Below are positions 29,073 through 36,931 of a stretch of DNA of 64,000 bases, piece after piece; within the stretch, counting starts at the first letter, position 1, and every line of letters starts with the position of its first letter. The notes beneath the pieces were generated by a model. The model was not told the DNA's origin. It was given only the letters and a program-made list of their open reading frames with translations, and ran no database searches. Origin of the DNA: an uncultured Pseudomonadales bacterium (GTDB lineage Bacteria; Pseudomonadota; Gammaproteobacteria; Pseudomonadales; Pseudohongiellaceae); contig CALSTS010000004.1 of the NCBI GenBank assembly GCA_943789335.1, positions 124,001-188,000 of the forward strand. Reading direction: 5' to 3'. Position numbers and translations under genes: made by a program.

Positions 29073-29573
29073 TCAAATTTCTTCGTCGTGATCTGCCCAA
29101 ATAAAACCAATTGGATTTTTAGCTCTTTCTAACTCTTTATCAGCGTGATCATCTAATTCTTTGGCATAACAAATTAATTGAATGGTATCTTGATGAGCTA
29201 ACATTGAGCAGGGAATATCTTCGCCCATAGTACCTTCAATGCGTATGCCATCAAAACTAACCTGGGCGAGAGAGCGCACTTCAACCTGCACGCCTCCATG
29301 TAAAATAGCTACTATAGCTGGGCGAAAATTTGAAGGTAATTTCTCACTCCATGCACGCGCTTCAATCGCCAATGCTTCCAATAAGACCCCGGCACTTCGA
29401 AACTCGTTTTCATCTTCTCTGGAACAAACATTCGGATGCTTTAGACGATTCTCTTTAGCTAATGCTGGCGGCCTAAATCCAGGAACAGGAACCATTTGGC
29501 GAGGCAGGTAATTTATCTGCTGTTGATTCACGTGGTTAATACTTTTTTTAGACTCAGACTTATTATCGGACAT
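29073..29573 (-). CDS. Hypothetical protein, third gene of protease-FHA operon
   Basis: I do not recognise a family. The protein is 166 residues from the ATG at 29573, which has GAGG 6 nt upstream; an alternative start at 29633 overlaps the FHA gene. It has no signal peptide or membrane helix. The first ~70 residues are polar and Pro/Gln-rich (VPVPGFRPPALAKENR), the rest is mixed: ALAIEARAWSEKLPSNFRPA, then alternating strands (GVQVEVRSLAQVSFDGIRIE) and an acidic tail ending ADHDEEI. It follows the FHA gene by 22 nt, so it is probably a cytoplasmic partner of that protein. Confidence 0.6.
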   Translation of the reverse strand: MSDNKSESKKSINHVNQQQINYLPRQMVPVPGFRPPALAKENRLKHPNVCSREDENEFRSAGVLLEALAIEARAWSEKLPSNFRPAIVAILHGGVQVEVRSLAQVSFDGIRIEGTMGEDIPCSMLAHQDTIQLICYAKELDDHADKELERAKNPIGFIWADHDEEI

Positions 29574-29595
29574 AGGGAGCCTCAAGTTCGAGAAA

Positions 29596-30579
29596 TTAAG
29601 ATCTATCTCGCGCAAGCTCTTGCGCAAGCCCAAGTTCCAAATCCTCTGCTACATCGGAAATAAATTCTGGAACTGACTCTTCGCTGGGCGAAAGACGAAT
29701 ATCGAAACGTTGCACCAAATTATGCATTGTTGGTTGTGTACTAAAATCTGGTCTATCAACAATATCTTGGACCGTTCTAATCCCTAATACAGTCCACGCC
29801 ACGCCTATTCCAACAAAGGCTGCCCGCTTAACAGAAGTTGTGCTGATTGCTCGCATCTGCCAAGCAAGAAGCCAGGCAAAAAAGATGCCGCTGAAAATAA
29901 GAATAAGAAAATCTGCCGCCGCTTGGTTAGTAAAAAAATAACTGATAACAGCGTTTAGCTCTTCGGATAATATAAATACCAAGCAGCCAAAACTGGCTAT
30001 AGTCAATTGCAATAAATAACGCCAGCTATGTAAAAATACTCTGCTAACAAAGCTCATCACTGTTGCAATAGCGATGGGAATAGCAAAATACAACAGGCGG
30101 TTTACAAGAATTTCTGTCCAATCATTGTTTAACGAAAATTGCTGGTAAGAGAAGTAAAACGTAGCCAGCATATATACCAAGCTCAGACTTAAGGCTAGCC
30201 AAATAGTTGAGGCTATTTCCGACAAGCGCGAACTTCGCGCGATAATTAAGGTTGGCTCTACCGGAGAGTGCGCTGCGTGCAAATCAAGATGCGTTCTTCC
30301 AATATTGATTGTCGTCGGGACACTGAAGTTATGTAAATCATGCTGTCCTTCATCAAGTTGCTCTTTCCCAATCCAGGTGCCATTTTCATCTGCAATGCTT
30401 TTAACTTGGAAGCCATCTTCATTGGTATGGATTTCCAAATGATGAGCCGATACCGTTTCATCAGCAATAATCAAATCATTGTCATAAGCTCGGCCAATCC
30501 GAAAAGGGAATTTATCTGCACGATGAAAAACCGGCTGACTTCTGCCCCCCTTAGAGACTCGAATTATGAGGGATTCCAT
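29596..30579 (-). CDS. FHA-domain membrane protein
   Basis: 327 residues. An N-terminal forkhead-associated domain (about 1-105) shows FPFRIGRAYDNDLIIADETV (GR and N), VSAHHLEIH (S..H) and DENGTWIG (NG), the phosphothreonine-binding set. Then come about five membrane helices (IWLALSLSLVYMLATFYF; LLYFAIPIAIATVMSF; YLLQLTIASFGCLVFIL; ADFLILIFSGIFFAWLLA; AFVGIGVAWTVLGI) and a ~45-residue tail. The FHA domain is therefore cytosolic and tethered. The gene overlaps the protease gene by 16 nt. FHA domains usually imply a Ser/Thr kinase somewhere; none is in this window. Confidence 0.85.
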   Translation of the reverse strand: MESLIIRVSKGGRSQPVFHRADKFPFRIGRAYDNDLIIADETVSAHHLEIHTNEDGFQVKSIADENGTWIGKEQLDEGQHDLHNFSVPTTINIGRTHLDLHAAHSPVEPTLIIARSSRLSEIASTIWLALSLSLVYMLATFYFSYQQFSLNNDWTEILVNRLLYFAIPIAIATVMSFVSRVFLHSWRYLLQLTIASFGCLVFILSEELNAVISYFFTNQAAADFLILIFSGIFFAWLLAWQMRAISTTSVKRAAFVGIGVAWTVLGIRTVQDIVDRPDFSTQPTMHNLVQRFDIRLSPSEESVPEFISDVAEDLELGLAQELARDRS

Positions 30580-31832
30580 TCCAATGCTCCTAAAAATTTC
30601 TCTAATACAGCGAGCCCGTTTTCAAGTGAAACGGTTGAAAAATCCATGGTAAAAATAACGCCTTCCGTGTCATGACCTACTAAGGTCATTAATACCATAA
30701 AGTCGGTTAAATCAGGATAATCCAGATAAGGCCTAGCACAAATATTTGCCTTGAAGTCTTGTCCGGACAAAAAGAGAAAGCGAGTTGAACACGTAAAATT
30801 ACCTACGTCTTCTTCGCCAGGGCGAGAAGGGAAACGGCTGCGGCTGCTACGTTGATAAATTTGGTAAAACGCTGAAGGTGATAACTGCTCAGAATCGAGC
30901 CAGTAAAATTCATATGAAAATGCGCCAGCGCGTAATTGCTCAGAAAGATAGATTGAATCCTGCCCCTGGCAAACAGACGCGTTAACAGTGTATCGATTGG
31001 TCCCTTCTTCGAACTGATTATCACTCCAGCACTCCAATCGATCAAAGACGCGTCCTGGGACTGATAATTTGCCGAGTGAAATATTTCGCCATTCATTACT
31101 TAAGATTTCATCAACTAGAGACTGCTGGTTTTCGGAAAGTTGATTACTGATACTTGTTGCCAAATCTGATTCGGGTCGAAAGTCTGTTGTTCTGGCTGCA
31201 GCAAGTAGTTCAGCAAGATAAGTAGCAGGCACTAAGTAGCCTACTGCTTCCCCGCTAGTTGCAACATTAACACCTACGACCTGACCACTGCGATCAAGTG
31301 TCGGTCCTCCACTCATCCCTGGATTAATGTTGCCGCTAAAAAGAATTTTCTCATAAAGCGAACTTTCTTGTATGCCATTGTTAGTACCGCTGACTATAGC
31401 GAGATCCAAAGCTAGGGGATGGCCCAGCGAAAATAAGGAAACCCCATTTTCTGGTAAATCTGCAATCTGCATTGGCAGACCCATAGGCTCTTCTGCTTGT
31501 AATATTGCCAAGTCATGCACAACATCAACCGCCAATACCCTTAGGGGTCCACGGCGACCGTCTACTCCTTCCCATTCTAGTTGATAACGATCTGGTTCAT
31601 TCACAACATTTGAAATGACATGATAGTTAGAGGCAAGAATGTCATTTCTACCAATTACAAAGCCGGTTCCAACTGATGCTTTGTTTTCCACCCCGGGGGT
31701 GACAACCTCAACGCGGTAGACTGACGATTCATAGCGCGAATAAAGTTCTTCAGCGACATCCTGAGCGCCCGCTAAATTCGATAGCAAAACCATGCCTAAA
31801 GTGGCGATAAATTTTATTAATATTTTTGACAT
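30564..31832 (-). CDS. Exported trypsin-like serine protease (S1C) with unknown C-terminal domain
   Basis: 422 residues with a signal peptide (FIATLGMVLLSNLAGAQD). The protease domain has the full triad: ASNYHVIS (His), VVHDLAILQ (Asp) and NPGMSGGPTLD (Ser), as in DegP/DegS-like enzymes and NfeD-type trypsins. No PDZ domain is seen. The C-terminal ~190 residues hold six cysteines in segments such as LECWSDNQFEEG, NASVCQGQDSIY and NFTCSTRFLFLSGQD, and match no family I know. It is the first gene of the operon with the FHA protein, so a periplasmic protease and a cytosolic phosphoprotein sensor may be linked across the membrane. Confidence 0.88.
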   Translation of the reverse strand: MSKILIKFIATLGMVLLSNLAGAQDVAEELYSRYESSVYRVEVVTPGVENKASVGTGFVIGRNDILASNYHVISNVVNEPDRYQLEWEGVDGRRGPLRVLAVDVVHDLAILQAEEPMGLPMQIADLPENGVSLFSLGHPLALDLAIVSGTNNGIQESSLYEKILFSGNINPGMSGGPTLDRSGQVVGVNVATSGEAVGYLVPATYLAELLAAARTTDFRPESDLATSISNQLSENQQSLVDEILSNEWRNISLGKLSVPGRVFDRLECWSDNQFEEGTNRYTVNASVCQGQDSIYLSEQLRAGAFSYEFYWLDSEQLSPSAFYQIYQRSSRSRFPSRPGEEDVGNFTCSTRFLFLSGQDFKANICARPYLDYPDLTDFMVLMTLVGHDTEGVIFTMDFSTVSLENGLAVLEKFLGALEWNPS

Positions 31833-31974
31833 TAGGTATATCCCTGCGACAGTTCGAAGAGAATAAACATCCCCTTGCTATTAGTCCAGTGCAACAATAA
31901 TCTCCCTGCTTTTAAAGCTTTATGCAATAATTCAAACATAGCTTCAACAATCCTATATTCAAGGGGAATTCAGC

Positions 31975-33171
31975 ATGTTAACACTGAGATTTGCTAGCCT
32001 ATTATTAATCGTATTTCTGACAAACTTAACATTAGCCGCAGATGCTCCTTCAGACCCTTTTGCTAATCCTCCATCTCCAGCTTTTGCTAGTCAAACAGCT
32101 GCTCCCCAGGCTCAACAAACTAATATTAGCATGGAGCTAGTGCTTTCTGGGCTACAGGGCTCACGCGCACTGGTCGGCTTGCCAGACAATAGCGTTTTAG
32201 TTGCAGAAGGCTCAGGTAATATAAGCATTATTCATCCAGATGGATCAGCCGCTGGCCCAATTAGCGGCATGCCACCTATGCGTTCTGGTGAGGGCCGAAT
32301 TCTAATGGATATTGCAGCAGATGCTTATTTTGCACAAAACCGCCGTATATTTTTTGCCTACGAGGCAGCCGCCCCTTCTGCTGCTGCAGATCCAATCGAA
32401 CAAGTAGCAAGTGGCATTTTGTCTCGTGACATGACGCGCTTTGAAAATATACAGATTCTGGGAAATTATCCTGGCAGACGCCTAGCATCTAATTCGGATG
32501 GCAAGCTCTACATCACTACAATTGGTTATTTTGAGCGAAGGTCTGAAGTTATGGATTTGACCACTTACACTGGCAAAGTTTTGCGTATTAATGCTGATGG
32601 CTCTATTCCAGATGACAACCCATATGTGGGACATGTAAATGTAAGACCAGAAATTTATGCTATCGGACATCGTGATCAGGACGGAGTGCTTATTCATCCG
32701 GAGACTGGCGAATTATGGACTATTGAGCATGGGCCTATGGGCGGTGATGAGCTGAATGTTGTACGTCCAGGACAAAATTATGGCTGGCCATATGTCACCT
32801 ATGGTAAAAATTACGATGGGTCTGAAATTGGCCCAACAGAATGGGATGGAGTGACTCAACCCTTATATTACTGGTTTCCTTCGCTCGCTCCCTCGGGCCT
32901 GGCCATGGTACAGCAGGATTTATTTCCCGGCTGGCAAGGCAGCCTTTTAGTAGGATCACTTAGTCCTACCCAAGGCCAATTCTTAATTCGTCTGGTTATG
33001 GATGGTGAACGCGTCGTCGCTGAAGAGCATTTACTGACTGGTTATGATCGCAGGGTTCGAGACGTAGTAGAAACAACTGATGGCTATATCTACGTATTAA
33101 TGGACTCAGAAAATAACGCCGAAGCTGGCAGAGTGTTCGCTGGGGAAGTTTTGAAATTAATGCCTCGCTAG
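31975..33171 (+). CDS. PQQ-dependent sugar dehydrogenase family protein (GSDH fold)
   Basis: Secreted six-bladed beta-propeller of the soluble glucose/sorbosone dehydrogenase family (aldose dehydrogenase Asd/YliI type). A signal peptide ends near LTLAADA, then a Pro/Ala-rich linker. Family motifs are LPDNSVLVAEGSGNISI, IYAIGHRDQDGVLIHPETG (normally GHRNPQGL), LWTIEHGPMGGDELNVV (EHGPRGGDE, the calcium and PQQ site) and QNYGWPYVTYGKNYDG. Asn-Pro of the GHRNPQG motif is Asp-Gln here. An AAGGGGA precedes the ATG. It is divergent from the protease operon and on the same strand as the ExbB-VWA operon, 243 nt upstream of it. Confidence 0.85.
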   Translation: MLTLRFASLLLIVFLTNLTLAADAPSDPFANPPSPAFASQTAAPQAQQTNISMELVLSGLQGSRALVGLPDNSVLVAEGSGNISIIHPDGSAAGPISGMPPMRSGEGRILMDIAADAYFAQNRRIFFAYEAAAPSAAADPIEQVASGILSRDMTRFENIQILGNYPGRRLASNSDGKLYITTIGYFERRSEVMDLTTYTGKVLRINADGSIPDDNPYVGHVNVRPEIYAIGHRDQDGVLIHPETGELWTIEHGPMGGDELNVVRPGQNYGWPYVTYGKNYDGSEIGPTEWDGVTQPLYYWFPSLAPSGLAMVQQDLFPGWQGSLLVGSLSPTQGQFLIRLVMDGERVVAEEHLLTGYDRRVRDVVETTDGYIYVLMDSENNAEAGRVFAGEVLKLMPR

Positions 33172-33414
33172 GTATTTAAAATTAAACCATGGCCAGAACC
33201 ACCCAGTGCCCGCAAATGATTGCGTGAAAACCTCCCTATTTGCTCTTTTGAAGCTAAAAAATTACTGAACTCTGGCTGAATAAGCTTCAGCTAAGGCCTT
33301 GAAAATGAGGCGATTTGTTAATAAATACGATACTATAAATTCTTTAATAGTCGATGCTAAGATTGTTGTTATGTCTGCTATGACTTTAAACGAGAATCAT
33401 AAACAGGGCTCAAC

Positions 33415-33678
33415 ATGAACTGTAAGAGAGCAAACTATTTTCTTGCCATAATTCTTGCAGCACTTAGCTTTTGGGTTGTAGCCGCTGAAGAGCCTGCAAC
33501 GGACCAAGAAAATAGTGCTGTAACGAATGCTGGTGGCTCAGAGGAGATTGTGCTCAATCAAGCTGATGGCAATAATGAAAATGAATCTGACCTAGAGCAA
33601 ACCCAAGGAGACGATGATTTTGTCCCTAGCGCTCAAATTTCAGAAGACCTTTCCGTGTCATTTCCTGTTGATATATAA
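33415..33678 (+). CDS. Small acidic secreted protein, first gene of ExbB-VWA operon
   Basis: 87 residues, no family recognised. A clear signal peptide (FLAIILAALSFWVVAAEE) leaves a mature protein of about 62 residues, nearly all acidic or polar (many Glu, Asp, Asn, Gln, Ser) up to DDDFVPSAQISEDLSVSFPV, which looks like a short conserved motif at the C terminus. The low-complexity middle is probably disordered, with the tail as the binding part. It ends 31 nt before the MotA/TolQ/ExbB gene. Its position suggests a periplasmic ligand or tether for the machine encoded downstream (inference). Confidence 0.7.
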   Translation: MNCKRANYFLAIILAALSFWVVAAEEPATDQENSAVTNAGGSEEIVLNQADGNNENESDLEQTQGDDDFVPSAQISEDLSVSFPVDI

Positions 33679-33709
33679 ATTTTTATTCTGTCTTATTTAA
33701 GGATTCAAT

Positions 33710-34525
33710 ATGAAACAAAAAGGCCTTGTCTCTGATTTAGTTTATCAGGTCTTTGCTCTGATTATTTCAGTAATAATCGTACATGCCGTCTACGTCGCTG
33801 TAATCCGGCCTAATGCTGACGCTATCATGGCTCAACAGATAATTCTGCAAGAAGCTGACCCTAGTTATATCCAAGAACGTTCTTTATACGTTGTCATGCG
33901 CGATTTCGAGCAGGAAACCTGTATCATTTTGATGCTATGGGCGCTGTCTATTATAGGCTTGAAGGTCTGGCGCAACCGTAAAGAAAGCAATCTTCTGGAA
34001 CGCTCTTTGCTAAACCTCGATGAGGGAATTAGCATTTTACCAGAAGATGCCAGAAACTATGCACGCCCCGTGCAAGCTTTGCCCCCCGCTGAACGCGAAT
34101 ACCTGCTGCCAAGAGCCTTGATATCTGCCTTGCAACGCTTTAACACAACACGGAGCATTCAGGATGTTTCCAGTGTCGTTAAAGATGTTTGCAATACGGA
34201 AGCTGAGCGCTTGGAAAGTGAACTCAGTATTGTGCGTTATATTGCCTGGGCTATTCCATCCATTGGCTTCTTAGGAACGGTGCGCGGTATTGGCGAAGCG
34301 CTGGGGCAAGCACAAAGTGCGGTTACTGGCGATATCCTGGGTGTAACTACCAGCCTCGGTGTTGCATTTAACTCTACTTTTATCGCGCTGGTCGTCAGCA
34401 TAATTATTATGTTTGTTCTCTATCAGCTACAACTTTTGCAAGACCGCCTGGTGTTAGACACGCAGGATTATTGTGACAATTATCTGATTCGACATCTGCA
34501 AGTACCAGATCGCGAGCATTACTAA
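33710..34525 (+). CDS. MotA/TolQ/ExbB proton channel family protein
   Basis: 271 residues with four membrane helices (about 10-31, 70-86, 175-196, 213-240) and a large cytoplasmic part between helices 2 and 3. The signature is IPSIGFLGTVRGIGEAL at the start of helix 3 and TTSLGVAFNSTFIALVVS in helix 4, with the Thr residues that line the ion path in ExbB/TolQ. Such proteins form a pentamer around a dimer of single-helix subunits carrying an Asp and convert proton flow into motion. No exbD/tolR/motB gene is adjacent; the VWA genes downstream may supply that part. Confidence 0.92.
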   Translation: MKQKGLVSDLVYQVFALIISVIIVHAVYVAVIRPNADAIMAQQIILQEADPSYIQERSLYVVMRDFEQETCIILMLWALSIIGLKVWRNRKESNLLERSLLNLDEGISILPEDARNYARPVQALPPAEREYLLPRALISALQRFNTTRSIQDVSSVVKDVCNTEAERLESELSIVRYIAWAIPSIGFLGTVRGIGEALGQAQSAVTGDILGVTTSLGVAFNSTFIALVVSIIIMFVLYQLQLLQDRLVLDTQDYCDNYLIRHLQVPDREHY

Positions 34526-34530
34526 CTTAC

Positions 34531-35814
34531 ATGACAACGCTAATCGAGCTGCATGATCATAATATTCGTATCAGCTCCCCTCAAGGTCTACTGGGAGAGA
34601 GTCCCGGTTTTGCGAATACTTTTGAAACCCCGCCGGTATTTGGAGCCGATGCCCTGGGGCTGACTAGACTTCACCCACAACAAAGTTTCAATCAGTTCTG
34701 GTTTCAACTCGGCCTTGATCCGCTTGTGAGCAAAAACAAACTTTTTCGTCATCAGGCTGATCTTGCCTTTAGTCACCTAGAAAGCATTACTAAACAATTC
34801 GCGCTTGATGGTGACACAGTATTTGCTGTGCCAAGTCATTATTCAGCCAATCAATTGGCAACACTGCTTGGCCTTGTTAAGCACTGCTCAATTAATGCCG
34901 CTGGTTTAGTCGACCTTGCTTTGCTTGCTCTGGCCAATTTGCATGAGCATCAGCAAGCATTATTTATGGATGTGCAATTGCATCAAACCGTATTGACGCT
35001 TGTCACTAAAGAGCAAGGAGAGCTCATCCGTCAAAAGGTCTTACCTATACCGAGTACTGGCTTGCTTTCATTGCATGATGCCTGGGCCAATACTATTACT
35101 GACGCTTTTATAAAACAGAGCCGCTTTGATCCTTTACATAATGCTGATACCGAGCAATATATTTATAGCGAATTAGGAGGTTGGCTAAAAACTATTGCAG
35201 CAAGTAAAGAGATTCTATTAGAGATAAATAATAAAGGGTCTATTCACCAAGCCAGCCTCACCCTAAATAATTTTGAGCAGCGCGCGCAGAATATTTTTAA
35301 CAAAGTCAGCCAGGAAATAGATAGTATCAGCTCAAGCATTACGCCTATTTTTGCGCTTGAACGCATATCTTCTTTGCCAGGTTTGCCACAAGCTATTCCG
35401 AACATCATTCCTGTTTCAAATAATGCCATTACCCAAAACGGCTACCAGCATCTAACGCTAATAAAAGGTAGTGGTGAATCATTGAAATTGGTTTCACGGT
35501 TACCTATCGATGAAAAAAATATAGCGCTCAGTAAAACTTCATCAGCTTCTTCAGCATCAAGGCCTTCACATTTTGTGTTTGAACATAAGGCTTATGCTTT
35601 GTCGGATATGAAATCGGGGATAAACCTGCCTGAATTAAAACTAAGCGCACCAATAAAGATTAGTTTGCAAGATCAAGACTACTGTTTACTAGCTAACTCC
35701 GAAATTGATTTAGAATTCAATGGTTCAACACTAACAGAGACTGCCTTATTAAAAATTGGTGATTGCATTACTGTTAATAAACACTTCACAATTGAATTTA
35801 TTCAGGTGCGGTGA
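34531..35814 (+). CDS. Unknown protein, possible degenerate actin/Hsp70-fold (PilM/FtsA-like)
   Basis: 427 residues, no signal peptide or membrane helix. It starts TTLIELHDHNIRISSPQGLL where actin-like ATPases have the first phosphate loop, though the Gly-rich motif is not conserved. Further on, FAVPSHYSANQLATLLGLVK, INAAGLVDLALLALANL and QALFMDVQLHQTVLTLV follow the strand-helix order of PilM/Hsp70-type folds, with the second phosphate loop also degenerate. The last ~80 residues form a separate beta-rich domain. It begins 5 nt after the ExbB-like gene and overlaps the first VWA gene by one base, so all are translationally coupled. Fold assignment is tentative. Confidence 0.6.
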   Translation: MTTLIELHDHNIRISSPQGLLGESPGFANTFETPPVFGADALGLTRLHPQQSFNQFWFQLGLDPLVSKNKLFRHQADLAFSHLESITKQFALDGDTVFAVPSHYSANQLATLLGLVKHCSINAAGLVDLALLALANLHEHQQALFMDVQLHQTVLTLVTKEQGELIRQKVLPIPSTGLLSLHDAWANTITDAFIKQSRFDPLHNADTEQYIYSELGGWLKTIAASKEILLEINNKGSIHQASLTLNNFEQRAQNIFNKVSQEIDSISSSITPIFALERISSLPGLPQAIPNIIPVSNNAITQNGYQHLTLIKGSGESLKLVSRLPIDEKNIALSKTSSASSASRPSHFVFEHKAYALSDMKSGINLPELKLSAPIKISLQDQDYCLLANSEIDLEFNGSTLTETALLKIGDCITVNKHFTIEFIQVR

Positions 35815-36914
35815 TGGCAAAAGATAAAAACAGTAAACGCAATTTTAATCCGATGAGCCTGGCTTTTTTGGATGTTATGTCTTGCGGGTTTGGCGCAGTG
35901 GTGTTGATTTTTTTAATTTTAGACCACTCCTCTCAAAATGCGACGAATGTCACTGACCCAAATTTATCTGCCGAAATAAATTTACTTGAAGAACAAATAT
36001 TGGAAGGTGAGGAAGGCTTGGTGAGAGTGCGTAACACCATCTCTGATGTTGATCTGCAAGTTGTTGAAGCACAAGGCTTAGCCCGCTCCATCGAGGAAGA
36101 AATAGATAATTTTATGGACCGCTTGCGTGATTTAGAGAACAACAATACTTCAGGGCAGGATGACATCATGCGTCTGCAGCAACAAATTGCTGAGCTGGAA
36201 GCAGAGCTTGAAAACCTGCGGGAAGCTGAAGATCAGTTTGCTGGCAATAATATAAGACGCTTCGTTGGTGATGGTAATCGCCAATACCTGACAGGTATGA
36301 TATTAGGAGGCAACCGCATTTTAGTCCTGGTCGATATTTCCAGCAGTATGTTAGACGATACTATTATCAATATTATTCGCCGGCGCAACATGTCCGACGA
36401 CGCTAAACTCAATTCAGAAAAATGGCGCAACGTTCAGGAAACAGTTGATTGGTTAACCACACAAATGCCCATCCCAAGCCAATATCAAATTTATACTTTT
36501 AGCGAAAGCGTGAACAGTCTGATCCCTGGATCACAAGGTCGGTGGTTGGAAGTAGCAGATGATACACAATTAAATCAGGCCATAGATAATCTAGATCAGC
36601 TAATACCCAATGGGGGCACCAACCTTGCTGGACTATTTCAATCAATACAGGGCCTTTCGCCTTTGCCGGATAACATTTTCTTAATCACGGATGGTTTACC
36701 CACCCGAGATAACCGGGAGCCCCGGACAGCAACAATTTCAGGGCGTGACCGTGAAAGATTATTTGAACAATCATTAGAATATTTGCCTAGCGGTATTCCA
36801 GTTAATGTTATTCTGGCTCCTCTGGAAGGGGATCCGCTAGCGGCGTCTTATTACTGGCAGCTGGCTATCGCAACTGGAGGTGCGTTCATGAGCCCTTCCG
36901 AAGATTGGCCTTAA
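35814..36914 (+). CDS. VWA-domain protein 1 with ExbD/TolR-like N-terminal helix
   Basis: 366 residues from the ATG at 35814 (TGATG overlap with the preceding stop). Order: cytoplasmic basic start, Asp20 in AFLDVMSCGFGAVVLIFLIL leading into a single membrane helix (about 20-36), a coiled coil (about 50-140, rich in Glu/Leu heptads), then a periplasmic von Willebrand A domain with the metal-ion site LVDISSSM (D174, S176, S178) and FLITDGLPTRD. The Asp at the start of the only helix is where ExbD and TolR carry their proton-binding Asp. I infer it inserts into the ExbB-like pentamer. Confidence 0.85.
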   Translation: MAKDKNSKRNFNPMSLAFLDVMSCGFGAVVLIFLILDHSSQNATNVTDPNLSAEINLLEEQILEGEEGLVRVRNTISDVDLQVVEAQGLARSIEEEIDNFMDRLRDLENNNTSGQDDIMRLQQQIAELEAELENLREAEDQFAGNNIRRFVGDGNRQYLTGMILGGNRILVLVDISSSMLDDTIINIIRRRNMSDDAKLNSEKWRNVQETVDWLTTQMPIPSQYQIYTFSESVNSLIPGSQGRWLEVADDTQLNQAIDNLDQLIPNGGTNLAGLFQSIQGLSPLPDNIFLITDGLPTRDNREPRTATISGRDRERLFEQSLEYLPSGIPVNVILAPLEGDPLAASYYWQLAIATGGAFMSPSEDWP

Positions 36915-36931
36915 GTTGAAATAATAAAATT

